Shown here: positions 7,964 to 15,280 of the stretch, one piece after another
Position numbering within the stretch: the stretch's first letter is position 1
Layout of the letters: each line of letters opens with the position of its first letter
Source of the DNA: Anaeromicrobium sediminis
Lineage (GTDB): Bacteria; Bacillota; Clostridia; Peptostreptococcales; Thermotaleaceae
Direction of reading: 5' to 3'
Assembly (NCBI RefSeq): GCF_002270055.1
Contig: NZ_NIBG01000034.1
Coordinates: 1-32,814 of the forward strand
DNA length: 32,814 nt
The notes under the pieces: generated by a model
Database searches by the model: none
What the model was told of the DNA's origin: nothing
Seen by the model: only the letters and a program-made list of their open reading frames with translations
Program-made: the position numbers and the translations under genes

Positions 7964-8674
7964 ATGACATTTATTGAATGCTCAGATCTATCATTTTCGT
8001 ATGAGAATAAAACTGTATTGTCTAAAGTGAATTTCTCTGTAGAAAAGGCAGACTATATATGCATTTTAGGTGAAAATGGATCTGGTAAAAGTACTTTAGT
8101 TAAAGGTCTTTTGAATCTTAAACGACCTTCTAACGGTAAGATTGTTTTTAGCAAAGGAATAAAAAGTAACGAAATTGGCTATTTGTCACAACAAAAGAGT
8201 ATGTTAAAAGATTTTCCTGCTAGTGTTTTTGAAGTTGTTTTAAGTGGAAGGCTGAGCAGTATGGGAATCAGGCCATTTTATACAAAGAAGGATAAAGCTA
8301 TAGCTAATAAAAATATTGAAAAATTAGGCATTAGTCATCTTAAGAAAAAATCGTTTGTAGAATTATCAGGAGGTCAACAACAGCGAGTATTACTTGCAAG
8401 AGGTTTGTGTGGAACAGAAAAACTCTTAATACTTGATGAACCTGTAACTGGGCTGGATCCATTAGTGACTTTAGAGCTATATGATTTAATAAAAATGATT
8501 AATGAAACTGAAAAAATGACGATTATTATGGTTACACATGATGCTAGAGAAGCAATAAAACATGCTAGTCATATTCTTCACTTGGCTAATAAACAATTGT
8601 TTTTTGGTACTACTGAGGAATATAAAAAGACAAGGATGGCTGAAGAGTTTTTAGGAGGTGGCAAAGTTGATTGA
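7964..8674 (+). CDS. znuC: Zinc ABC transporter ATP-binding protein
   Basis: A 236-residue ATPase with Walker A GENGSGKST, signature LSGGQQQRV, Walker B LLILDEP and switch MVTHD, and the short length usual for ZnuC/AdcC. It starts one base after the ZnuA stop (TAGTATG) and its end overlaps the permease gene. It would power zinc import through ZnuB. No frameshift or missing motif. Confidence 0.88.
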   Translation: MTFIECSDLSFSYENKTVLSKVNFSVEKADYICILGENGSGKSTLVKGLLNLKRPSNGKIVFSKGIKSNEIGYLSQQKSMLKDFPASVFEVVLSGRLSSMGIRPFYTKKDKAIANKNIEKLGISHLKKKSFVELSGGQQQRVLLARGLCGTEKLLILDEPVTGLDPLVTLELYDLIKMINETEKMTIIMVTHDAREAIKHASHILHLANKQLFFGTTEEYKKTRMAEEFLGGGKVD

Positions 8675-9494
8675 TATGTTAATTGAGATGTTCTCGTATA
8701 CTTTTTTAGTGAGAGCATTTATAGTTGGACTATTGGTATCACTTTGTGCCTCATTACTTGGAGTTACTTTAGTCGTTAAAAGGTACTCTATGATTGGAGA
8801 TGCACTATCTCGGGTAGGTTTTAGCTCACTTGCCATTGCAGTAGCTTTGAATTTAGCTCCTCTAACATTAAGCATACCGATTGTAGTATTATCAGCTGTT
8901 TTACTACTTAGATTAAGTGAAAACAGTAAAATCAAAGGAGATTCTGCAGTAGCATTGATATCAACAAGTTCTCTTGCAATTGGTGTAATTATACTTTCTC
9001 AAACGACAGGTATGAATACAGATGTTTGTAACTTTATGTTTGGAAGTATTTTAGTTATGAGTAGCAGTGATGTAGTATTGAGTATTGTCTTGTCGCTTGT
9101 AGTGCTAATCTTATTTGTTTTATTCTACAATAAGATATTCGGAGTAACATTTGATGAAAACTATGCAAAAGCAACAGGTACAAATACTGAAGCGTATAAT
9201 ATGATAGTAGCAATACTTACAGCTATTACCATTGTACTGGGTATGCGCATGATGGGAGCCATGTTAATATCAAGTTTAGTGATATTCCCAGCTTTAACGT
9301 CCATGAGAGTATTCAAAAATTTTAGAAGTGTAATTATAAGTTCAGCGTTAATATCAGTTATATGTTTTATAATAGGAATGATGGCATCATATCAGTTTGC
9401 CACACCTACTGGAGCCAGCATTGTAGTAGTTAATATTATTATGTTTGTCATATTCACTTTAATTAACATTTTTAGAGGAGGGATGGCAAGATGA
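8667..9494 (+). CDS. znuB: Zinc ABC transporter permease
   Basis: A hydrophobic ABC-3 family permease of about 275 residues with seven to eight predicted membrane helices. Motifs include VKRYSMIGDALSRVGF near residue 37 and GMRMMGAMLISSLVIFPA near 195, both typical of ZnuB/AdcB/MntB. The upstream GTG at 8658 lies within the ribosome binding site AGGAGG (8653-8658) and cannot be the start; TTG at 8667 has an eight-base spacing and is the best choice, overlapping the ZnuC end. ATG at 8676 is the other candidate. Confidence 0.88.
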   Translation: MIDMLIEMFSYTFLVRAFIVGLLVSLCASLLGVTLVVKRYSMIGDALSRVGFSSLAIAVALNLAPLTLSIPIVVLSAVLLLRLSENSKIKGDSAVALISTSSLAIGVIILSQTTGMNTDVCNFMFGSILVMSSSDVVLSIVLSLVVLILFVLFYNKIFGVTFDENYAKATGTNTEAYNMIVAILTAITIVLGMRMMGAMLISSLVIFPALTSMRVFKNFRSVIISSALISVICFIIGMMASYQFATPTGASIVVVNIIMFVIFTLINIFRGGMAR

Positions 9495-9967
9495 AAAAGG
9501 TTCTTATATTGATTATCGTTAGTATATTAGTATTTGTAGGCTGCAACAATGACAGTGGATTGAATGATTTAGTTGATAATACTGATAAAGAGACAAATAT
9601 TAGTGCTGATAGTGTAGTTGAAATTAAAGAGAAGATGTTCCTTGCACAAGTAAATGATATATATCTAAATGCAGATGAATATATAGGGAAAACTATTCAA
9701 TATGAAGGTTATCTATTTATTTATGATTCAGAAGACTTAACTCAACCAAAGTACTTTGTTATTCGTAATGGCCCAGGCTGTTGTGGAAATGATGGTACTA
9801 TTGGATTTGAAGTTACTTGGGAAGGTCAATTTCCAGAAGCAAATGAATGGCTAGAAGTTAGAGGTGTATTGGAGAGTTATGAGGAGAATGGTAACAATTA
9901 TTTGAGAATAGTTCTAGAATCATTAGAAGTATTAGAAGTTAGAGGTAAAGAGACTATTTATCAATGA
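9491..9967 (+). CDS. Lipoprotein with DUF1980/YcgQ-like C-terminal domain
   Basis: A 158-residue lipoprotein: signal helix then lipobox LVFVGC (Cys about 18). Residues about 50-150 (YEGYLFIYDSEDL, then FVIRNGPGCCGND, then WLEVRGVLESYEENG) resemble the C-terminal OB-like domain of the DUF1980/TIGR03943 (YcgQ) family, whose hallmark is the CC-x-D segment. It overlaps the ZnuB stop by four bases, so it belongs to the zinc operon. Known YcgQ-family proteins pair with permease YcgR; here the domain occurs alone in a lipoprotein. A metal-handling role is inferred from context and the paired cysteines. Confidence 0.65.
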   Translation: MKKVLILIIVSILVFVGCNNDSGLNDLVDNTDKETNISADSVVEIKEKMFLAQVNDIYLNADEYIGKTIQYEGYLFIYDSEDLTQPKYFVIRNGPGCCGNDGTIGFEVTWEGQFPEANEWLEVRGVLESYEENGNNYLRIVLESLEVLEVRGKETIYQ

Positions 9968-10224
9968 TTAGCCAAATTGGTACGAATTGTCCATATGGTA
10001 GTACTGTTCCAGAGGTATAATTAAATGAAAGAATGTCACTGCTAAATGATAGTATAAAGTATCAGGTAACAATATAGGTACGAAAGGAGCATATTCTGAT
10101 ATAAGATTGACTTGGTCTCAAAAATAATTAAAAAACCGCACCTATTTTGAAGTGACCCCCTAATGGTGTACAGTTTGTGGATAGTTTAATTTGTTGAAAA
10201 ATACTAAAGTAGATTTAAATAAAT
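9968..10224 (+). other. Intergenic region after the zinc operon
   Basis: No gene seen. Bases about 10134-10190 (containing AAGTGACCCCCTAATGGTGT) faintly recall the ends of IS3/IS150-type elements, which would fit the transposase piece at 5.8-6.2 kb, but I cannot define an inverted repeat. Confidence 0.25.
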
Positions 10225-10902
10225 TCAAGGGAAATATATAATTATATGCCCTTGGATTTTTTTATGTAATAAAATTGTCTGCTTGTATGTATACATAGCT
10301 GCTGATATGTCATGTGTAATCATTATGGCTGCCTTTTTTTCCTTTTTTAGTATGTTATAAATATCATCTGCTACTATCAATCTAGTCTGATAATCAAGGG
10401 CAGAGAAGGGCTCATCAAGTAGAAGTGATTTAGGTTCTATGGCTAGTGTTCTAATTAAGGCAACTCTTTGTCTCATACCACCAGATAATTGATTGGGATA
10501 GTGATTTTTAAAATCCTTTAATCCATAAGTACTTAAAAGCTTTTCAACCATTTCTTTTGAATGTGAAGTCAATTTCTTCTGTACTTCAAGTCCAATAAGC
10601 ACATTATCTAATATATTCCTCCACTCAAATAGAAGGTCATTTTGGAACATATAACCTACATCTTTACGAGTATCTGTCACTTCTATACCTTCTATGGTAA
10701 CTTTACCAGAAGAAGGCTTGAGTAAACCAGATATGATAGACAACAAGGTGGACTTTCCGCAGCCGCTAGGGCCTACTATGGTTATGATCTCTCCTTTAGA
10801 TACATGAAAGGATAGATCTGATAAGGCCTTAGTCTCGCCATCTAATGTATGGTAGCTAAGATGCAAGTTATTCACTTGTACTATTCTTTTTTTGAGGCGC
10901 AA
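10225..10902 (-). pseudogene. Broken duplicate of the SsuB/TauB-type ATPase
   Basis: A near-identical copy of the ATPase at 708-1484, degraded at both ends. At the 5' end the GTG start has become GCG and an extra A in the poly-A run shifts the first codons, so translation could begin only at TTG 10902. At the 3' end homology stops after the switch histidine (MITHDIS): the last 25 or so codons are unrelated, ending in a terminator hairpin, and about 50 family residues are missing. Walker A, LSGGMRQR and LLLDEP remain. Upstream sequence is also duplicated to about 10985. No permease accompanies it. Divergence from the intact copy is low, so the duplication is fairly recent. Confidence 0.85.
10226..10263 (+). 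terminator. Terminator of the zinc operon
   Basis: CAAGGG (10226-10231) pairs with CCCTTG (10249-10254); a run of seven T follows on the plus strand. The hairpin also supplies the final aberrant codons of the minus-strand ATPase remnant. Confidence 0.55.
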
Positions 10903-11011
10903 TCAACCCTCCTTAAATAACTATAACTTATATTATTCAAAGAAGGGAGTTTTACTACTGATGAAGTTAATAGTTTGCTAGGGAACATAAGTCAGTCATT
11001 TGAGCATAAAT

Positions 11012-11068
11012 AAATCCCCTATTAGGATTCAGATTTTGTTATATAATCTGAATCCTAATAGGGGATTT
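11012..11068 (-). terminator. Strong terminator of the ABC-F gene
   Basis: Two perfect 24-base arms (11012-11035 and 11045-11068, core CCCCTATTAGGATTCAG) enclose a nine-base loop, 26 bp after the ABC-F stop. The minus strand continues into an AT-rich ATTTATTTAT run. Confidence 0.85.
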
Positions 11069-11093
11069 TAATTACTGGTGTAGAGAATACAAT

Positions 11094-12833
11094 TTAAAGC
11101 AACTTAATCAGTGCTTCTAAATCTTCAGATAAAGCTTTTGCAAGCTCAAAATCCGTATCTTTTAGAGCCAATTCTATTTTCGTTTCAATTGATTTTTTCT
11201 TTTGTTCAATTTCTAAATAGTCTCTATCAAAATGGTTAGCATAAATCTTCCTTCTAAATTTTTTCATACTCATTTTTCTAATGGTCTTATCTTCAATGAT
11301 TAGAACATAATCCATACAATTGGCTATAGAATAGTAATCATGAGAAATCATTAGAATCGCGCCTTTATAGTCTTCTATGGCTTTTTCAAGGGCTATTTGT
11401 GAATATGTATCTAAATGGCTTGTGGGTTCATCAAGAAGCAACATGTTTGCTTTACTAGCAGAAACTTTAGCTAATTGAAGTACATTTTTTTCTCCGCCAG
11501 ATAAGGATCCTATTTTTTGATCAATTATTTCTCCGTAAAAGCCATAATTTGAAATATATGATATAATCTCTCCATTGGTTTTAAAACCTGCATCGAAGAA
11601 CTCTTCAAGTATTGTATTAGACTCATTTAGTGTTTCGCCTTGATGCTGAGATAAATAGGCCATTTTAATATCAGGATTAATTTCAATTGAATCACTATTA
11701 TTTTTAAAAATGTCTCTCAATAAAGTGGTTTTTCCAGTACCATTTGAACCGATAAGAGCTACTTTATCAGTAGATTTAATCTCGAAATTAACATTTTCTA
11801 AAAGTATCTCATCATAGGCAACACTGTAATCATTAACTTTTAAAGCGATGATTTCTTCAATCTCATTATCAGTATCGAAACTGATATTCGGCTGCTTAAT
11901 ATCTACAAAAGGCTCTTTAATACGTCTTGCTTCTAATCTTTCTTGAATTTTGACTCTAGCCCTTAGAGACCTTCCTTTAGAAGCTTCAGGATTATGAGTT
12001 GCAATATATCTTAGTTTATTGATTAACATAGCGTTTCTCTCAATTTCTTCACTATCGGCTATAGCCAGTTCTTGTAACTCAATTTTAGTTTGAAGTAATG
12101 AAAATTTATAATCAATATATCTTCCATCAAACTCTTGAAGTTCCGTGTTTTCAAGGTGCAGAATTTTGTTAAAACAATGATTCAATAGATATCTGTTGTG
12201 GGTTATGATTAATAGTGTTCCCTTATGTGAATTAATTAGGTTTTTAAGAGAATTAAGGTTTTCAAAGTCTAAGAATACATCTGGTTCATCCATAATCATT
12301 AAGTCTGGACTATTGAGCATTTCCTTAATCACTTGTATAAGTTTGAATTCTCCACCACTAAGTTCAGATACCATTAGATCCTTATGCTTAGTTAGGTTTG
12401 CAAGATTGAGTTTTTTATTTATGATGCTTTCGAAATCATCCCCACCAATTGAATTAAATGCGTCTAAAGCTTCCTGGTATTTTTCTAGTAAAGTATCAAT
12501 ATCCGAAGATGTTTCCATTTCAGTACAAATAGATGTTATTTTATTTTGTAATTTAATAAATTCTTTTCCTATATATTCGTAAACTGTAGTATCTTTTATT
12601 TCCTCTAATTGTGAGAACTGACTTACATACCCAATTCTACAATTAGGGTCCATCTCTAACTTACCATCGAACATATATCTTTCTGGATCCATAATTATAT
12701 CTATTAATGTACTTTTTCCACTGCCGCTTGTTCCTATAAAAGCGCAATGTTGACCATCTTCTAATAAAAATGAAATATTATTATATAGATCTTTTTGCGG
12801 GAACGAGTAGGACAAGTTATCAACTTTTATCAT
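11094..12833 (-). CDS. ABC-F family ATPase (translation factor or ribosome-protection type)
   Basis: A soluble protein of 579 residues with two ABC domains in tandem and no membrane segment, the hallmark of ABC-F. Domain 1 has GTSGSGKST, LSGGEFKL and LMIMDEPDVFLD; domain 2 has GSNGTGKTT, LSGGEKNVLQL and LLLDEPTSHLD, with ISHDYYS as switch. The linker (about 235-310) is helical and basic (EASKGRSLRARVKIQERLEA), as in the ribosome-contacting P-site motif. Members either resolve stalled ribosomes or confer resistance to 50S-targeting antibiotics; which applies cannot be told from sequence alone. ATG 12833 with AGAGAGG upstream is preferred to GTG 12854. A hairpin sits in the leader. Confidence 0.85.
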   Translation of the reverse strand: MIKVDNLSYSFPQKDLYNNISFLLEDGQHCAFIGTSGSGKSTLIDIIMDPERYMFDGKLEMDPNCRIGYVSQFSQLEEIKDTTVYEYIGKEFIKLQNKITSICTEMETSSDIDTLLEKYQEALDAFNSIGGDDFESIINKKLNLANLTKHKDLMVSELSGGEFKLIQVIKEMLNSPDLMIMDEPDVFLDFENLNSLKNLINSHKGTLLIITHNRYLLNHCFNKILHLENTELQEFDGRYIDYKFSLLQTKIELQELAIADSEEIERNAMLINKLRYIATHNPEASKGRSLRARVKIQERLEARRIKEPFVDIKQPNISFDTDNEIEEIIALKVNDYSVAYDEILLENVNFEIKSTDKVALIGSNGTGKTTLLRDIFKNNSDSIEINPDIKMAYLSQHQGETLNESNTILEEFFDAGFKTNGEIISYISNYGFYGEIIDQKIGSLSGGEKNVLQLAKVSASKANMLLLDEPTSHLDTYSQIALEKAIEDYKGAILMISHDYYSIANCMDYVLIIEDKTIRKMSMKKFRRKIYANHFDRDYLEIEQKKKSIETKIELALKDTDFELAKALSEDLEALIKLL

Positions 12834-12856
12834 ATTATTACCTCTCTTTATCACTT

Positions 12857-12884
12857 AAAAAGAGCCTATAAAAATAAGCTCTTT
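12857..12884 (-). promoter_or_regulatory. Terminator-like hairpin in the ABC-F leader
   Basis: AAAGAGC (12859-12865 on plus) pairs with GCTCTTT (12878-12884); on the minus strand the stem is followed by five T, 24 bp before the ABC-F start. Resistance-type ABC-F genes are often controlled by leader attenuation. A plausible minus-strand promoter (TTGCAA and an AT-rich -10) overlaps just upstream, so the leader may be very short. Confidence 0.4.
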
Positions 12885-13161
12885 ATTATATAATATTGCC
12901 AATCGAAATTTTGCAATTCAATATTATGTAGCGATGATATTATTTTTGGTTTTCAGTTGATAGCATAACACTTTTTTTAACTAATTTCAATCATTTAGCA
13001 TAGAATTCTTAAGAAATTAAGATTTGAAAAATAACTAAATTTAAATAAATAAGTTCAAAGAATCTAATATGGATTTAGCACTTCTAAAATAAGGTATAAT
13101 TAAAAGTAAAAGGATGATATTATATATATAGTACATAAAAGGACTAATATGGAGGGACCGT
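12885..13161. other. Intergenic region between divergent units
   Basis: About 280 bp of AT-rich DNA upstream of both the ABC-F gene and the small ORF before the cyclophilin. A TATAAT at 13095-13100 could serve the plus strand, without a good -35. No other structure noted. Confidence 0.35.
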
Positions 13162-13260
13162 ATGAAAAAAATTATAAAACTATGTACATTAGCTTTTCAT
13201 TATGAAACCTATATAGGTTTCATATGTAAAAATAGAATAATAAAGGAAAAGGATGAATGA
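13162..13260 (+). CDS. Short 32-residue ORF carrying a palindrome
   Basis: ATG 13162 is preceded by TGGAGGGACC, a good ribosome binding site, and the frame MKKIIKLCTLAF onward ends at TGA 13258-13260, overlapping the cyclophilin start by four bases. It could be a leader peptide coupling translation to the next gene, or the decayed start of a lipoprotein. A 24-bp perfect palindrome lies in its middle. Confidence 0.45.
   Translation: MKKIIKLCTLAFHYETYIGFICKNRIIKEKDE
13201..13224. repeat. 24-bp perfect palindrome
   Basis: Half-site TATGAAACCTAT followed by its exact reverse complement, with no spacer. It lies 33 bp before the cyclophilin gene. Perfect symmetry without a loop favours a protein operator over an RNA hairpin terminator, and there is no T-tract. 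Confidence 0.6.
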
Positions 13261-13898
13261 TAATGATAAATTTTAACATGAAGAGATTGATAAAATCAGT
13301 ATGCATTTTGTTTGTAATGGCAATATTCATGACAGGATGCGCCAGTGAAAAAATAAGTGAAGCACCAAAGGAAGGTGTTAATATTGAACACCCAAAAGTA
13401 CAGATAGAAATGGAAGATGGTAGTAAGATGGTGTTAGAACTGTATCCAGAGTATGCACCTACTACAGTTGAGAATTTCATAAGTCTTTCTAAATCAGGAT
13501 TTTATGATGGACTTAAATTTCATAGAATCATAAAAGATTTCATGATTCAGGGAGGAGACCCTAAAGGAAATGGAACTGGGGGATCTAAGAATACTATCAA
13601 TGGTGAGTTTGCTGAAAATGGTTTTAAGAAGAATGAGCTTAAGCATACAAAAGGTATAATTTCCATGGCTCGCAGTAATGATCCAAATTCAGCGAGCAGT
13701 CAGTTTTTTATAATGGATGGAGATGGAAGTTTTCTTGATGGGAAATATGCAGCATTTGGAAAACTCATAGACGGAGAAGATACATTAGATAAAATAGCTG
13801 ATACGCCTGTAACAACTAATCCTTATTCACGAGAGGTATCTGTACCTAAAGTAGATGTAGTAATAAAAAAAATAGTAGTATTGGATGATAATAATTAA
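13257..13898 (+). CDS. Cyclophilin-type peptidyl-prolyl isomerase lipoprotein
   Basis: A 213-residue exported foldase. The N-terminal helix ends in a lipobox (FMTGC), so it is anchored outside the membrane, where it would isomerise Xaa-Pro bonds during folding of secreted proteins. The cyclophilin domain covers about 45-210, with FHRIIKDFMIQGGDP (catalytic Arg and Gln), GTGGS, ISMARSNDPNSASSQFFI and FLDGKYAAFGKLIDG. Translation probably starts at ATG 13257, coupled to the small ORF; ATG 13263 is nearly equivalent. A strong terminator follows. The last 60 bp of this gene are duplicated at about 24715-24776, where the copy is broken. Confidence 0.9.
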   Translation: MIMINFNMKRLIKSVCILFVMAIFMTGCASEKISEAPKEGVNIEHPKVQIEMEDGSKMVLELYPEYAPTTVENFISLSKSGFYDGLKFHRIIKDFMIQGGDPKGNGTGGSKNTINGEFAENGFKKNELKHTKGIISMARSNDPNSASSQFFIMDGDGSFLDGKYAAFGKLIDGEDTLDKIADTPVTTNPYSREVSVPKVDVVIKKIVVLDDNN

Positions 13899-13942
13899 TG
13901 ATCTAGGTCTATACATATAAAATAGCTAATAACTAACAACGT

Positions 13943-13989
13943 AAAAAATCAAGTATGATTTATTCCCATGAAGTCATACTTGATTTTTT
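13943..13989 (+). terminator. Cyclophilin terminator
   Basis: Sixteen-base arms (AAAAAATCAAGTATGA at 13943-13958 and its complement at 13974-13989), with A-tract and T-tract making it bidirectional for the convergent MFS gene. A copy lies at 24821-24867. Confidence 0.88.
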
Positions 13990-13993
13990 ATGA

Positions 13994-14427
13994 TTATATA
14001 TTATCTACTGTAGGTGGTTTTACTAGGAAAGTCAAAATAGCACCTATTATAGCAAGTACAGCAGCTATCATAAATGTAGGTTTTAAGCCACCTGCATTTG
14101 CAACGATTATTGGACCAACTAATGCAGCTGCTCCATATGCTTGATAAACAACTCCGTAGTTTGCACCTAAATTTTTAATACCAAAAAATTCTCCTGTTAT
14201 TGTTGGGAATACTGCTAAGAATCCTCCAAAGTAGAATGCAATACCAACTAAGCAAGCAAAGTAACATACTTTAAAGCAACTAAACTCATTGTAATCATTG
14301 ATATAGCAGTTATTATAAACATCATTGTCACGACTCTTATCCTACCTAATTTATCTGAAAGTGTATCCCATATAAGTCTTCCACCAGTATTAAATAGTGA
14401 AATCATAGCAACTGCATTTGCCGCTAC
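13994..14427 (-). pseudogene. Truncated, frameshifted copy of the OFA-type MFS transporter gene
   Basis: The minus strand encodes only the last third of the transporter at 24914-26104. A 4-bp deletion near 14258 (GCAAAG then TAAC, where the intact gene has AAAG more) shifts the frame, leaving one piece reading ANAVAMISLFNTGGRLIW and another reading FFGIKNLGANYGVVYQAYGA. Homology ends abruptly at 14427, where the intact gene continues for two thirds of its length. It cannot make a transporter. Confidence 0.88.
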
Positions 14428-14429
14428 CT

Positions 14430-14492
14430 TCAAAAATACTTTAGTAAGTGAGCTCCTATTTTTCCACATCCAATTGCTCGTAACTTAGACAT
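14430..14492 (-). pseudogene. Twenty-codon gene start abutting the MFS remnant
   Basis: AAAAGGAGA precedes ATG 14492, and the frame MSKLRAIGCGKIGAHLLKYF ends at TGA exactly at the edge of the MFS remnant. It has the look of a Rossmann-type nucleotide-binding N-terminus (GCGKIG) cut off by the recombination junction. Too short to assign. Confidence 0.35.
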
Positions 14493-14577
14493 AATTCAGG
14501 TCTCCTTTTAAATTAATTACACTTCATTAAATAATTTTATTCAATGGTAAAAATGAGTAATTTTTTCAATGGTCAAG

Positions 14578-14599
14578 TGACGGCAGGTTAATGCTGTCA
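14578..14599. promoter_or_regulatory. Inverted repeat upstream of the diaphorase operon
   Basis: TGACGGCA and TGCTGTCA, spaced by six bases, form an almost perfect inverted repeat about 190 bp before the first gene, with no T-tract. Possible operator; binding protein unknown. Confidence 0.25.
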
Positions 14600-14617
14600 A
14601 CTTAATATAATTTTAAT

Positions 14618-14696
14618 GATATATAAAGATAGCACAAAACATCAAAATGAGTGTATTGGTATATGTAATAATTTATTGTGTGTTAATTAATAAACA
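14618..14696 (+). repeat. 79-bp intergenic repeat, copy A (before the diaphorase operon)
   Basis: Aligns without gaps to copies at 18864-18942 and 23361-23439; about 64 of 79 bases match copy B by eye. Shared core: AAAGATAGCA, then ATCAAAA, then AGTGTATT, then AATAATTTATTGT. The 3' end holds TTGTGTGTTAATTAATAA (14676-14693), resembling the Rex operator TTGTTAANNNNTTAACAA. The position is 10 bp upstream of a possible -35 box. Confidence 0.8.
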
Positions 14697-14702
14697 AAAT
14701 TG

Positions 14703-14731
14703 TTGATAAGAATTAAGCCACTAAGTAAGAT
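14703..14731 (+). promoter_or_regulatory. Possible promoter of the diaphorase operon
   Basis: TTGATA (14703-14708), a 17-base spacer and TAAGAT (14726-14731) would start transcription about 35 bp before ATG 14772, directly downstream of the 79-bp repeat. Confidence 0.45.
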
Positions 14732-14771
14732 TGTAAACGAATGCAAGTAATATTAGATGAGGAGGAGAAAA

Positions 14772-15266
14772 ATGAAAGAAGACAAAAATCTACACGACTA
14801 TGAATTTACTAATGACCAGTATTCACAATTGGATGAAATAATAGACAAATATGGAAAAAGTCAAAAAAATCTAATTCCAATGCTAGAAAAAATTCAACAA
14901 ATTCTTGGATTTATACCTATATCTATACAGGAAAGAATAGCTCAAAAAACAGGTATTTCTGAAAATGATATTTATGGTGTAGTTTCATTTTATTCATATT
15001 TTACAATGAAACCTAGAGCTAGACATAGAATTCAGTTGTGCTTAGGTACAGCTTGTTATGTTAAAGGTGGAAAAGAAATTGCTGAAACTATTGAAAGTAT
15101 GTTGAATATTAAGCAAGGGGAGAGTACACCAGATGGAAGATTTACGTATGAAGAAGCAAGATGTTTTGGAACATGCGGTTTAGCACCTGTTATGTCCATA
15201 GATGGAAACGTTTATGGGAAAGTAAAAGTTGAAGATTTAGAGGAAATATTAAGTCAGTATAAATAA
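14772..15266 (+). CDS. NuoE-like [2Fe-2S] subunit of NAD-linked diaphorase
   Basis: A 164-residue thioredoxin-fold iron-sulfur protein of the NuoE/HndA/HydC family, which passes electrons in NAD(P)H-linked hydrogenase, formate dehydrogenase and complex I modules. The four cluster cysteines are Cys90 and Cys95 (CLGTACYVKGG) and Cys131 and Cys135 (ARCFGTCGLAP). The N-terminal helical part (LIPMLEKIQQILGFIP) is also typical. ATG 14772 is the start, since the upstream ATG 14757 lies before the ribosome binding site AGGAGGAG. First gene of a four-gene operon, 14 bp before the NuoF-like gene. Confidence 0.9.
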   Translation: MKEDKNLHDYEFTNDQYSQLDEIIDKYGKSQKNLIPMLEKIQQILGFIPISIQERIAQKTGISENDIYGVVSFYSYFTMKPRARHRIQLCLGTACYVKGGKEIAETIESMLNIKQGESTPDGRFTYEEARCFGTCGLAPVMSIDGNVYGKVKVEDLEEILSQYK

Positions 15267-15280
15267 GAGAGGTGATTGAT

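Larger units (their letters stand above)
13836..14427. repeat. Left direct repeat flanking the 10-kb block
   Basis: This segment (cyclophilin 3' end, terminator, MFS 3' third) matches 24715-25351 throughout, apart from a gap of about 41 bp after the terminator, a 4-bp deletion near 14258 and scattered substitutions. On the left it continues into the intact cyclophilin gene; on the right, after CGCTAC, it changes to unrelated sequence. Confidence 0.85.

Noticed and set aside
10134-10190. IS3/IS150-like end sequence
   Set aside because: Only a loose resemblance; no second end, transposase or target duplication nearby.
14618-14696. The 79-bp repeat as a MITE or IS end
   Set aside because: No terminal inverted repeats or target duplications, and all copies sit in the same orientation before genes.
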